8,275 bases of DNA from Acidimicrobiaceae bacterium. Its GTDB lineage: Bacteria > Actinomycetota > Acidimicrobiia > Acidimicrobiales > MedAcidi-G1. A program made the position numbers and the translations under genes. The stretch covers positions 1 to 8,275 of the forward strand of contig DPMC01000048.1 in the NCBI GenBank assembly GCA_003541675.1, in the 5' to 3' direction. Below, piece after piece: positions 1 through 6,227 of the stretch; positions within the stretch are counted from its first letter, which is position 1; the number at the start of each line of letters is the position of its first letter. The notes below the pieces were generated by a model. The model was not told the origin of the DNA. It saw nothing but the letters and a program-made list of their open reading frames with translations, and made no database searches.

Positions 1-966
1 TCCAAGATGGCCCAGTTGCCGACCGATCTGGCTGGTGATCTCGGCGTCGGTTCGGGTCTTGAGATAGACGGTGAGCCGATCGACCCCGATGATCCCCGCG
101 GCGAGCAGACCCTCCAGTGGCTATCGGGCCTCATGGCAGCCATGGCACCAATGATGGCCGGGATGACCACCGGCACGATGGTCGGTCGCCTCGCCCTCCG
201 CAGCCTCGGTACCTACGACCTCCCCATCCCCCGTCCGACCGGCGGACCCGACGCCGACACCCTGCTCATCGTGTCCCCCAACATCGAGGCGTTCAGCGCC
301 GACTGGAGCCTTCCCGCGGACGACCTTCGGCTTTGGATCTGTCTCCATGAGGTCGCCCATCATGCGGTGCTCGGCGTTCCCCACGTCCGTCACGCCATCG
401 GCGACCTCTTGGCCCGTCACGCCGGGGCGTTCCGAACTGACCCCGCCGAGCTAAGCGACCGACTGGAGCTGGGCCTCGAAGATCTCCCGGGCCTCAACCC
501 TACGAATCCCGATCCGGCTGCCGGAGCCGACGCACTGGCCCGTCTCCAGGATGCGCTGGACCCCGAAGCCGTACTGGGCGCCGTGCGATCTCCTGAACAA
601 GAAGTGCTGCTGCCCCACCTTGAGGCCCTGGTGGCTGTGACGGTCGGAGTAGTCGACCATGTAATGGACACTGTGGGCACCGGACTCATCGGCTCGTACG
701 GCCAGGTGACCGAGGCGCTGCGCCGCCGTCGAGTGACCACGTCCGACGCCGACCGTTTCGTAGAGCGCATCCTCGGGCTGAACCTCACCCAGGAACAGGT
801 CGACCGTGGGTCCGCCTTCGTGACCGGTGTCGTGGAGCGGGCGGGCGAAGACGGACTGGCCCTGCTCTGGACCGAGGCCCGCAACCTCCCCACCCCCTCA
901 GAGGTGGACGCCCCTGGGCTATGGCTGGCCCGCCTTGAGCTTCCCGATCCGCCGTCGGACGACTGA
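1..966 (+). CDS. Zinc-dependent metalloprotease-like protein (DUF2342/zincin_2 family), probably 5'-truncated by the window edge
   Basis: The reading frame is open from the first base and ends in TGA at 964-966. The first ATG is at 7, but no ribosome binding site can be seen and family members are usually longer at the N-terminus, so the true start probably lies upstream. Numbering from that ATG (319 aa), a canonical zincin motif HEVAHH occupies residues 114-119 (two His ligands and the catalytic Glu). The C-terminal part, with an RRRR stretch near 238 followed by a RxLGLxLTxxQ-like block, RGSAFV and a closing LWTEARNLPTPSEVDAPGLW-like segment, resembles the actinobacterial DUF2342 family, which includes proteins annotated as associated with coenzyme F420 biosynthesis. 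Residues 40-66 are Met/Ala/Gly-rich and could form a hydrophobic helix. The physiological substrate is unknown. It converges on the MFS gene with only 18 nt between stops. Family placement is fairly sure; actual proteolytic activity is inferred from the motif. Confidence 0.8.
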   Translation, partial: SKMAQLPTDLAGDLGVGSGLEIDGEPIDPDDPRGEQTLQWLSGLMAAMAPMMAGMTTGTMVGRLALRSLGTYDLPIPRPTGGPDADTLLIVSPNIEAFSADWSLPADDLRLWICLHEVAHHAVLGVPHVRHAIGDLLARHAGAFRTDPAELSDRLELGLEDLPGLNPTNPDPAAGADALARLQDALDPEAVLGAVRSPEQEVLLPHLEALVAVTVGVVDHVMDTVGTGLIGSYGQVTEALRRRRVTTSDADRFVERILGLNLTQEQVDRGSAFVTGVVERAGEDGLALLWTEARNLPTPSEVDAPGLWLARLELPDPPSDD

Positions 967-984
967 CCGGTCGGGATCCGGCGC

Positions 985-2322
985 TCAGCCCCCGCCGGGG
1001 TCGCCGCGCCGCCAGAAGCCGAACTGACCATCGGGCCGGTCCGGTTCGTCCGGGGTCTCGATGCGTGGAATCGGCGGTGTTGCCAAACCGAACCAAGTGA
1101 GCGCCGCAGCGAACAACGCCGCAATGAATAGGTAACCGACCTCGATCGACAGCGGAAGGAACACCGCGAGGAACGCCCCGACGGCCCATGCCAGCTGGAA
1201 ACGACCCTCGAACTTGGCAAACGACCGACCGTGGTTGGTGCCAGGCGCATCCCGCTGGACCAACGAGTCGAAGGCCAACTTGGCCGTCCCACTGCACATG
1301 GCCACCGTGCCGCCGACTAGGACGGCCCCCCAGAGCCCTCCCAACCACACGGCCAGTCCCGACAACGTCACCCCAACGAAGAGCACACCGCGAATGATCC
1401 GTTCTTCCAGAAGGCGAGTTCGCAGGACCGGTGAGAACTGGGCGGCGGCGAAGGCTCCCAGCCCGACCGAGGCGAGTACCAGGCCGAAGTGCCAAGCCGG
1501 TGCGGGTGCGGCAGCCAGCACGGACTCACCTCGGACCAACCCCGAACCCGCACCAGCCGGTCGGCCGACCGACTCGATCGACACACCGCCACCACCACCT
1601 CGGAACTCGAAAGCCAGCAAGAACGATGTGAAGCCGACCACGGCCCGTAGTAGCCCTATGGCCAACGACGCTGTGAGGATCCCGCGCTGGCGAAGCACGG
1701 CTCGTTCGCCGGCCGACACCGGCGCGTCGGCCACCAGCACCTTGGGCACCTGGACGGCGGCCACCATTGTCAGGCCGTAGCCGATAACCGCCACCACGGC
1801 CGGCGACGACGAGCTGAACAGCAGGGCGATGCCTCCGATTCCTGCGCCCACCATCGAACAGACCGCGCTCAACATGGCCAGTTTGGCGTTGGCCTCGACC
1901 AACTCGATGTCGTTGCGGACCAGCGACGGCACCACCGCGCTCTTGGCGATTGAGTACGTCTTCTGCATCACCAGCAGGCCGAAAGCCAACGGAAACAACA
2001 ACAGCCCATCGATGTGTTCGATCATCTGCCAGGCGATCAGCATCCGGGCCAAGATCGACGTAATGATCATGCCCCGACGACCACCCTTCACCCGATCGAC
2101 CAACGGGCCCAGGAGTGGGGTGACCACAGCGAACGGTGCGATGGTCAACAGCAGGTAGAGGGCGACCCGCCACCGGGCCGCATCGGGGTCGATGGAGAAG
2201 AAGATCGAACCGGCGAGGGCCACGGCCAGCATGGCGTCGGACATGGCGCCCAGGCCGTGGGTACGGCCGAATCGGGTGAACGGACTCACGGGGTGGCCGG
2301 GCTCATCGCGGCCTATCCTCAC
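985..2322 (-). CDS. Major facilitator superfamily (MFS) transporter
   Basis: The 445-aa product is strongly hydrophobic with about 10-12 predicted membrane segments, for example around residues 50-72, 105-120, 150-180, 205-220, 258-275, 290-320 and 370-410. A loop at about 72-85 (GPLVDRVKGGRRGM) matches the MFS motif A between helices 2 and 3, and a basic loop follows each half. This supports a secondary transporter of the inner membrane, but the substrate cannot be read from the sequence. An unusual Gly/Ala-rich segment lies at about 221-255, near the middle. The start is uncertain: GTG at 2322 overlaps the end of surE by 20 nt, while GTG at 2289 (residue 12) falls just after the surE stop and would remove an unconserved-looking leader. 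A GGGAG lies upstream of the first candidate, but at long spacing. Co-transcription with surE is likely from the overlap. Confidence 0.85.
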   Translation of the reverse strand: MRIGRDEPGHPVSPFTRFGRTHGLGAMSDAMLAVALAGSIFFSIDPDAARWRVALYLLLTIAPFAVVTPLLGPLVDRVKGGRRGMIITSILARMLIAWQMIEHIDGLLLFPLAFGLLVMQKTYSIAKSAVVPSLVRNDIELVEANAKLAMLSAVCSMVGAGIGGIALLFSSSSPAVVAVIGYGLTMVAAVQVPKVLVADAPVSAGERAVLRQRGILTASLAIGLLRAVVGFTSFLLAFEFRGGGGGVSIESVGRPAGAGSGLVRGESVLAAAPAPAWHFGLVLASVGLGAFAAAQFSPVLRTRLLEERIIRGVLFVGVTLSGLAVWLGGLWGAVLVGGTVAMCSGTAKLAFDSLVQRDAPGTNHGRSFAKFEGRFQLAWAVGAFLAVFLPLSIEVGYLFIAALFAAALTWFGLATPPIPRIETPDEPDRPDGQFGFWRRGDPGGG

Positions 2323-3130
2323 CGCCGATGTCCCGCTCCCACTCGGCGAGAGGCAGGTCCAGACCGAACGCGGACGCCGGGGTGATCGGCGTGACGGCGG
2401 CCCAACCCGAACGGATCAGCGCGGTGTCGCTGTCGTCTGGCATCAGTTCCTCGTTGGCCACCAGATCGAGGTCCAGCCCCGTACTGTCACGGCCGGTGAT
2501 CACCGTCCGTACGCCACCGACGGGGGCCAGTTCGGCAAATCGGACCCCCCGGAGGTCAGCCAGCGGGATGTCAGGGGTGTTCACGTTGAGCACGGTCCGG
2601 GCCGGTGCATCAACTAGCCACGGCAGGACCACCCGGGCCACCCGGGCGGCGGTCTCCCAGTGGACGTCGCCAGGTGCCCCCGTCGCCCCCGTCTCACCGG
2701 TGACCGTGACATCTGCGCTTACCGCCATACCGGATAGGCCAAAACGTTCACCGGCCAGCACGGCACCGATTGTCCCTGAGAAAAGGGTGGACCGGCCGGT
2801 GTTCGGCCCACGGTTGATACCGGCCACTACCAGCCCGGGCGGCGGACCAAAGCCACCTAGATCGGCCAACATCGAGATCAGGGCCGGCGGGGCGCCGACC
2901 GAGTAACCGATCAACGGGCCGCCAGTCGGACCAGCCACACCGGGTACCTCCACTCGCCGAACCGAGACGCGATCGGGATCATCGAGTGGGCCCAGGCAGG
3001 CCGAGGCACCGCTCCAGTCGGTGGACGGGGCCGCGACCACCGGTTCGTGGCCAGCATCGGCCACCGTCGCGGCGAGCGCGTGCAGGCCCGGTGAGGAGAT
3101 GCCGTCGTCGTTGGTGACCAGTACACGCAC
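2303..3130 (-). CDS. surE: 5'/3'-nucleotidase SurE (stationary-phase survival protein)
   Basis: SurE is a metal-dependent phosphatase that removes phosphate from nucleoside 5'- and 3'-monophosphates in the cytoplasm. The 275-aa product begins with the family hallmark MRVLVTNDDG, with metal-binding Asp8 and Asp9. It continues with APSTDWSGAS (35-44, the usual metal-binding Ser region), AGINRGPNTG (103-112, metal-binding Asn106) and LFSGTIGAVLAGER (116-129), all in SurE order. Length is slightly above the usual 250-260 aa. The start is GTG at 3130, fixed by the family's conserved N-terminus. No Shine-Dalgarno is visible; instead TAGGGT lies 6 nt before the start, suggesting a leaderless mRNA. 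It follows phoU by 89 nt and overlaps the MFS gene. Phosphate release by SurE fits the neighbouring phosphate genes, although that link is inference. Confidence 0.95.
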   Translation of the reverse strand: MRVLVTNDDGISSPGLHALAATVADAGHEPVVAAPSTDWSGASACLGPLDDPDRVSVRRVEVPGVAGPTGGPLIGYSVGAPPALISMLADLGGFGPPPGLVVAGINRGPNTGRSTLFSGTIGAVLAGERFGLSGMAVSADVTVTGETGATGAPGDVHWETAARVARVVLPWLVDAPARTVLNVNTPDIPLADLRGVRFAELAPVGGVRTVITGRDSTGLDLDLVANEELMPDDSDTALIRSGWAAVTPITPASAFGLDLPLAEWERDIGGEDRPR

Positions 3131-3136
3131 GGTTTG

Positions 3137-3142
3137 ACCCTA
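3137..3142 (-). promoter_or_regulatory. Candidate -10 element of surE (leaderless)
   Basis: TAGGGT on the minus strand fits the actinobacterial TANNNT -10 consensus and lies 6 nt before the GTG start of surE. Transcription would start at or within a base or two of the start codon. No convincing -35 hexamer is seen 17-18 nt upstream. The identical hexamer precedes the Na/Pi cotransporter gene. Confidence 0.45.
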
Positions 3143-3219
3143 GGAGCGGTTCATGATGGACAGACCCGCTTTTAGGCGACCGACTCCCTAACCACCCGTT
3201 CCCGGGCGACTCGAGCCGG

Positions 3220-3888
3220 TCAGACCCGGGTGTCGTCGGACTCGTCGTGGTAGTCGAGGCGATCCACTGGCATGACCACCGCGGTCACCACGTTCACGCT
3301 GTGAGCGGTGATCCGCTTCAGGAACCGGAACAACAGTGCACGTGGCACGGCATGTGACGCCGGGTCGGTGGCGTGCACCAGGTCGGTCACCAGAGCGTCA
3401 AACTTGCGACGCATCTCGTCCCCCTGGGCAATGAACGCCCGGGCACGCTCCTCGTCACGAACGGTCAAGATCTCGCCCATGAGAGCGATACGAGAGGAGA
3501 TCTCGTCACGGAAGCCGAGGATCAGTCCGAGGTCTGCGTCATCGGCGAACGACACGCCCTCCTCGGCCAGGTCAAAGACGTTTTTGTTGTAGTCACCGAT
3601 CCGCTCGAGATCCTTGATCATGTTCATGAACACGAGCATCTCGGTGGCATCGGCGCCGGCATGGACCGAAAAGTGGACAACCAACTCACGGCGGATCTCC
3701 ATCTCCGTGATGTTGATCTGGCGATCGGTCCGCCGGACCTCGTCAGCCACTGAGGACACCGACCCTCCGGTGATGGCGTTCATGGCCAGGTCGAACGTAT
3801 GTCGGGCGTCGTTCACCATCCGCTGGACCTGGGCCTCGATGTGGTCGATACCGCTGTCATCGGGGCGGCGGAAGAAGCTCATGACCAT
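3220..3888 (-). CDS. phoU: PhoU-family phosphate regulator
   Basis: PhoU proteins are all-helical cytoplasmic proteins that bind metal clusters and restrain phosphate uptake or its signalling. The 222-aa length matches a stand-alone PhoU (two three-helix repeats). The first repeat carries DLERIGDYNKN at 93-103, with the E/D-x3-D motif (Glu95, Asp99) used for metal binding. The second repeat, expected to carry a matching motif, reads FLKRITAHSVNV at 189-200, with Lys191 and Ala195 in the acidic positions, so one metal site looks lost. ATG at 3888 is preferred over ATG at 3882 because GGAG (3897-3900) lies 8 nt before it. It lies 115 nt behind the Na/Pi cotransporter gene, in the same orientation, so it probably partners that carrier rather than a Pst ABC system; no pst genes are present here. 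The symbol is given at family level only. Confidence 0.88.
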   Translation of the reverse strand: MVMSFFRRPDDSGIDHIEAQVQRMVNDARHTFDLAMNAITGGSVSSVADEVRRTDRQINITEMEIRRELVVHFSVHAGADATEMLVFMNMIKDLERIGDYNKNVFDLAEEGVSFADDADLGLILGFRDEISSRIALMGEILTVRDEERARAFIAQGDEMRRKFDALVTDLVHATDPASHAVPRALLFRFLKRITAHSVNVVTAVVMPVDRLDYHDESDDTRV

Positions 3889-3896
3889 GGGAGGGA

Positions 3897-3900
3897 CTCC
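3897..3900 (-). promoter_or_regulatory. Ribosome binding site of phoU
   Basis: GGAG on the minus strand with 8 nt to ATG 3888. The spacing to the alternative ATG at 3882 would be 14 nt, so this site decides the start. It is one of only two clear Shine-Dalgarno sites in the window. Confidence 0.6.
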
Positions 3901-3916
3901 TGACGGGTTAGGGGCA

Positions 3917-3922
3917 ACGGTA
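3917..3922 (-). promoter_or_regulatory. Weak candidate -10 element of phoU
   Basis: TACCGT on the minus strand lies 28 nt before ATG 3888. It would give a leader of about 20 nt that includes the GGAG ribosome binding site at 3897-3900. No good -35 is visible, and phoU may simply be read through from the cotransporter gene. Confidence 0.25.
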
Positions 3923-4003
3923 CCAGCGAGGTTTGACCGTGCTTCAGGTCGCGGCCGGATCCCCCTCGGGATGGCGGGCTGACCGTCGAACGGACGCGCA
4001 CAC

Positions 4004-5194
4004 TCATCGGAGGAGAAGAACGCCGAGAAGGGGGACGACCACGAACATGCCTAGGGCGTAGCCAATGGCCGTGCTTCTTCGCTCCGCGGCGATGTCGGAC
4101 ATACCGGTGGCTAGACGCAACGGCAGGTTCCGTAGGACACGGATCGGGTAGAAGAGCAGGATCCCGCTGAGGTTGAACAGGGTGTGCACGAGGGCCACGG
4201 TGACCGCGGCAGGGTTTCCAGTGGCCAGCGAGGCCAGCAACGCTGTCACCGTGGTGCCGACGTTGGCTCCCAGGGTTACCGGATAGATGTTCTCCAACGT
4301 CAGAACGCCCGACGCGGCGAGTGGCACCAGCACCGAGGTCGTGATGGACGACGACTGCACAGCAATGGTGATGACCATGCCCAGGACGATGGCCACGATT
4401 CCCGAACCGGCCCCGAGAGCCCGGTTGATGGCCGCCTCCACTCGGTCGGCCACCAGCAGCCGCATGTTCTTTGTGATGTAGCCCAGCGCCACGAAGATGC
4501 AGGCCAGACCGACGACGATCATCAGCCCGCCCTTCCAGTTTCCGTGGGCACCCAGGTCGTCGAGGACGTCCTTGACCAGGCTGGCCGGCTTCTTGACCGC
4601 AGCCTTCAGCGGGCTGTCGAAAGCCGCCCCGGAACTGCCCAGCACACGCTCGGTGATCCATTCCGCTGTCTCGGACAGGTAGCCGGTGGCCAGCTCGATG
4701 GGCAGGAAGATGGCCACCGCGAGGATGTTGAAGAAGTCGTGCACGGTGGCCGCCGCGAAGGCCCGCCGGAACTCCTGGTCGCGCCGGACATGGCCGAGCG
4801 AGGCCACCGTGTTGGTAACCGTGGTCCCCAGATTGGCACCCATGATCATCGGCACGGCCTCGTCGGGGCCCACCACCCCAGACGCCACCAACCCAACGAT
4901 CACCGACGTCGACACCGATGACGACTGGACTAGGACAGTAGCCAGCAGACCGACGAAGAGGCCGGCGAGGGGATTGGACACCCCCTCGAACAGGCCGTCC
5001 ACAAAGCCCTTGCCCATGATCTTGAAGCCGCCACTGAGCAGCTCGACCCCGGTCAGGAAAAGGTACAGCAGCGCCAGGACGAGGAAGCCCCGCAAGAGGG
5101 TCACCATCTCGCGTTGCTGGTCAGACAATGGCCGCAACGAAGGCGGACCCTGCGACGGGGAACCGTGGTTCGGGGAAGACGTGTCAGGAGCCAC
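4004..5194 (-). CDS. Na+/phosphate cotransporter family protein (NptA-like)
   Basis: The product belongs to the Na/Pi cotransporter family (Na_Pi_cotrans repeats), inner-membrane carriers moving phosphate with sodium. Its 396 residues show the family's internal duplication: QSSSVSTS at 90-97 with GANLGTT at 119-125 in the first half, and QSSSITTS at 280-287 with GANVGTT at 309-315 in the second. Hydrophobic segments are visible at about 33-52, 76-110, 150-170, 224-240, 262-290, 330-350 and 376-394, after a hydrophilic, Pro/Ser-rich N-terminus. Many bacterial homologues carry a fused C-terminal PhoU domain; this one ends after the membrane part, and the PhoU unit is a separate gene downstream. 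The start is GTG at 5194; an in-frame TAG at 5207-5209 excludes any start upstream. ATG at residue 30 is an alternative. TAGGGT lies 9 nt before the GTG and no Shine-Dalgarno is seen. Sodium coupling and phosphate as substrate are inferred from the family. Confidence 0.9.
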   Translation of the reverse strand: MAPDTSSPNHGSPSQGPPSLRPLSDQQREMVTLLRGFLVLALLYLFLTGVELLSGGFKIMGKGFVDGLFEGVSNPLAGLFVGLLATVLVQSSSVSTSVIVGLVASGVVGPDEAVPMIMGANLGTTVTNTVASLGHVRRDQEFRRAFAAATVHDFFNILAVAIFLPIELATGYLSETAEWITERVLGSSGAAFDSPLKAAVKKPASLVKDVLDDLGAHGNWKGGLMIVVGLACIFVALGYITKNMRLLVADRVEAAINRALGAGSGIVAIVLGMVITIAVQSSSITTSVLVPLAASGVLTLENIYPVTLGANVGTTVTALLASLATGNPAAVTVALVHTLFNLSGILLFYPIRVLRNLPLRLATGMSDIAAERRSTAIGYALGMFVVVPLLGVLLLR

Positions 5195-5203
5195 CGGGGC
5201 CGA

Positions 5204-5209
5204 ACCCTA
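5204..5209 (-). promoter_or_regulatory. Candidate -10 element of the Na/Pi cotransporter gene (near-leaderless)
   Basis: TAGGGT on the minus strand lies 9 nt before GTG 5194, so a transcript would start about 2 nt upstream of the start codon. It is the same hexamer as before surE. It overlaps the in-frame stop that bounds the N-terminus of the cotransporter. No clear -35 is visible. Confidence 0.4.
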
Positions 5210-5259
5210 GAAGACCGGCCCGGCCATCGCGCCCTTTACGGGGGTTTTCGGTCCGATGT

Positions 5260-5329
5260 GAGAGAACTCTCCCTGCAGGCACACCTGCATGGGCGGAGCG
5301 ACCACTCTCCGGGTCGCCCCCACGGAGAG
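5260..5329. repeat. Three successive inverted repeats upstream of the first whiB gene
   Basis: Perfect inverted repeats: GAGAG-AA-CTCTC (5260-5271); TGCAGG-CACA-CCTGCA (5274-5289); CTCTCCG (5305-5311) with CGGAGAG (5323-5329) around an 11-nt loop. They fill the divergent region between the Na/Pi cotransporter gene and whiB at 5361. They could be operators for either gene or hairpins in the whiB leader. The sequences are seen directly; function is inference. Confidence 0.5.
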
Positions 5330-5360
5330 CACGCAAGCAGAAAGCAGAGCACCGAGAACC

Positions 5361-5687
5361 ATGAGCACCCAGTTGCTGGAATTCAATCTCATCAGTCCCC
5401 TAGCCGACTCACCCACGGCAGAAGGAGCGGCGTCGACCTGGATGGCGCGCGGCGCCTGCGCCCAGAGCAACCCGAACGTTTTCTTCCCCCACGACGGCGT
5501 GGGCGTGGAGATCGCCAAGGCGATCTGCGCCGACTGCCGTGCAACCAGCCCCTGTCTGGAGTACGCGCTGGCCAATCGGATCGAGCACGGGGTCTGGGGT
5601 GGCTGCTCGGAGCGCCAGCGTCGACGCATCCTCCGGGACCGTCGGGCCGCCGCCCGTTCGACCGGTCTGGTGGCCGTGGCGGCCTGA
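5361..5687 (+). CDS. WhiB-family iron-sulfur transcriptional regulator (first copy)
   Basis: WhiB-like proteins bind a [4Fe-4S] cluster and regulate transcription through the principal sigma factor in Actinomycetota. From ATG at 5361 the product is 108 aa, with cluster ligands Cys33-X22-Cys56-X2-Cys59-X5-Cys65, then the turn GVWGG (77-81) and the basic DNA-binding stretch SERQRRRILRDRR (83-95). A fifth Cys, Cys82, directly follows the GVWGG turn. ATG at 5289 in the same frame would add 24 residues unlike the family and would place upstream inverted repeats inside coding sequence, so 5361 is preferred, although its ribosome binding site is weak (GAGA at 5354-5357). It is divergent from the Na/Pi cotransporter gene, with a 166-nt intergenic region shared by both. 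I cannot assign it to a named WhiB subfamily. Confidence 0.93.
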   Translation: MSTQLLEFNLISPLADSPTAEGAASTWMARGACAQSNPNVFFPHDGVGVEIAKAICADCRATSPCLEYALANRIEHGVWGGCSERQRRRILRDRRAAARSTGLVAVAA

Positions 5688-5701
5688 TTCTTGTTCTGAT
5701 C

Positions 5702-5730
5702 CCGGTGCGCTGCCACGAGGCAGCATCCGG
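5702..5730 (+). terminator. Hairpin 15 nt after the first whiB gene
   Basis: GCTGCC (5709-5714) and GGCAGC (5719-5724) pair perfectly around ACGA, and outer CCGG arms (5702-5705, 5727-5730) extend the stem across a small internal loop. No T-tract follows, as is often the case in Actinomycetota, so it is a possible terminator or 3'-end stabiliser. A second small hairpin, GCAGGG/CCCTGC with a 3-nt loop, follows at 5763-5777. Confidence 0.4.
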
Positions 5731-5786
5731 CCGATCACGGGGCGTTCCCCTCTCGCCCCGGTGCAGGGCCTCCCTGCGGCAGTGAT

Positions 5787-5807
5787 CCCGACGAGCCAAT
5801 CGTCGGG
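5787..5807 (+). terminator. Strong hairpin in the convergent region, candidate terminator
   Basis: CCCGACGA (5787-5794) pairs with TCGTCGGG (5800-5807) around the 5-nt loop GCCAA, giving a perfect 8-bp stem. A T-richer stretch including GTTTT (5816-5820) follows on the plus strand, so it best fits termination of the first whiB transcript, about 100 nt after its stop. On the minus strand it could also act for the 95-aa gene. Confidence 0.5.
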
Positions 5808-5868
5808 GTTGCTGTCGTTTTGGCCACAGCCGGCGAACCAGAATGGAGCCGATGTCAGAAGCCGAAGC

Positions 5869-6156
5869 TCAGGCTGAGGCCTGGCTCTCTTCTTCCTCGT
5901 AGCCGAGGTCCCAGGAAATGAGCACGTTCTCGCGCTCGGCGTCGCGGTTGATTCGTTCCCGGTTGCGTCGGAACTGCGGATCGTGGGGCGGCAGCAACAT
6001 CAGCCGGGCCTGCACACGATCACGGAACAATTCGATCATCTGCGGATCACCGAAACTGGACCGGACCTCCCAGTGGGGGGCTGACGGACCGAGGTAGACG
6101 ACGTTCACGTCGCCGACTGGCGGCTGGGGTGGGAGATCGTCGGGGAAGGTGCTCAT
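5869..6156 (-). CDS. Unrecognised small hydrophilic protein (95 aa)
   Basis: I do not recognise this protein. It is 95 aa, soluble in character, with no signal peptide, membrane helix or cysteine. A Pro-rich N-terminus (FPDDLPPQPPVGD, 4-16) is followed by a short hydrophobic strand (VNVVYLG), a central segment with WEVRSSF and a likely helix rich in Arg and Leu (about 41-54), a very basic stretch (RRNRERINRDAERE, about 63-76) and an acidic tail (EEEES). The charge pattern and promoter signals argue for a real gene: TACACT lies 8 nt before ATG 6156, under a 15-bp palindrome, and it fills the space behind tatA in the same orientation with normal codon use. No Shine-Dalgarno is visible. Convergent with the first whiB gene, 181 nt apart. 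It could be a conserved hypothetical protein limited to this lineage. Confidence 0.7.
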   Translation of the reverse strand: MSTFPDDLPPQPPVGDVNVVYLGPSAPHWEVRSSFGDPQMIELFRDRVQARLMLLPPHDPQFRRNRERINRDAERENVLISWDLGYEEEESQASA

Positions 6157-6164
6157 GGGCGGGG

Positions 6165-6170
6165 AGTGTA
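6165..6170 (-). promoter_or_regulatory. Candidate -10 element of the 95-aa gene (leaderless)
   Basis: TACACT on the minus strand lies 8 nt before ATG 6156 and fits TANNNT. The predicted transcript starts at or next to the ATG. A perfect palindrome abuts it upstream. No -35 resembling TTGACA is seen. Confidence 0.45.
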
Positions 6171-6185
6171 CCGGTGGCCCACCGG
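6171..6185. repeat. Perfect 15-bp palindrome (7-bp arms, 1-bp centre)
   Basis: CCGGTGG-C-CCACCGG directly abuts the candidate -10 of the 95-aa gene, in its spacer region, and lies 43-57 nt beyond the tatA stop. A repressor bound here would block the promoter; alternatively it is a short hairpin ending the tatA message. The position favours an operator, as inference. Confidence 0.45.
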
Positions 6186-6227
6186 GGCTTGGCTGGGGTC
6201 GGCAGTTCGGGACGCCACGTGGGGCGC

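Noticed and set aside
967..1020. Possible terminator between the convergent metalloprotease and MFS genes
   Set aside because: Only short GC-rich arms (CCCC/GGGG) inside the end of the MFS gene are present, without a T-tract; not enough to call.
417..1292. A 291-aa minus-strand open frame opposite the metalloprotease gene and the end of the MFS gene
   Set aside because: The translation is Arg/Ser-rich low-complexity sequence typical of a shadow frame, and it overlaps two well-supported genes.
3889..4003. Possible Pho box or small gene between the cotransporter gene and phoU
   Set aside because: No pair of direct repeats resembling a PhoB/PhoP site and no coding frame with a start signal could be found in this 115-nt gap.
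3879..4661. A 260-aa minus-strand open frame overlapping the cotransporter gene
   Set aside because: It is a different frame of the same strand through a clear Na/Pi cotransporter gene, with Gly/Arg/His-rich composition and no recognisable domain.
5207..5716. A 169-aa minus-strand open frame opposite the first whiB gene
   Set aside because: It is the antisense of a WhiB gene with intact Cys ligands and turn motif; the antisense translation shows no domain.
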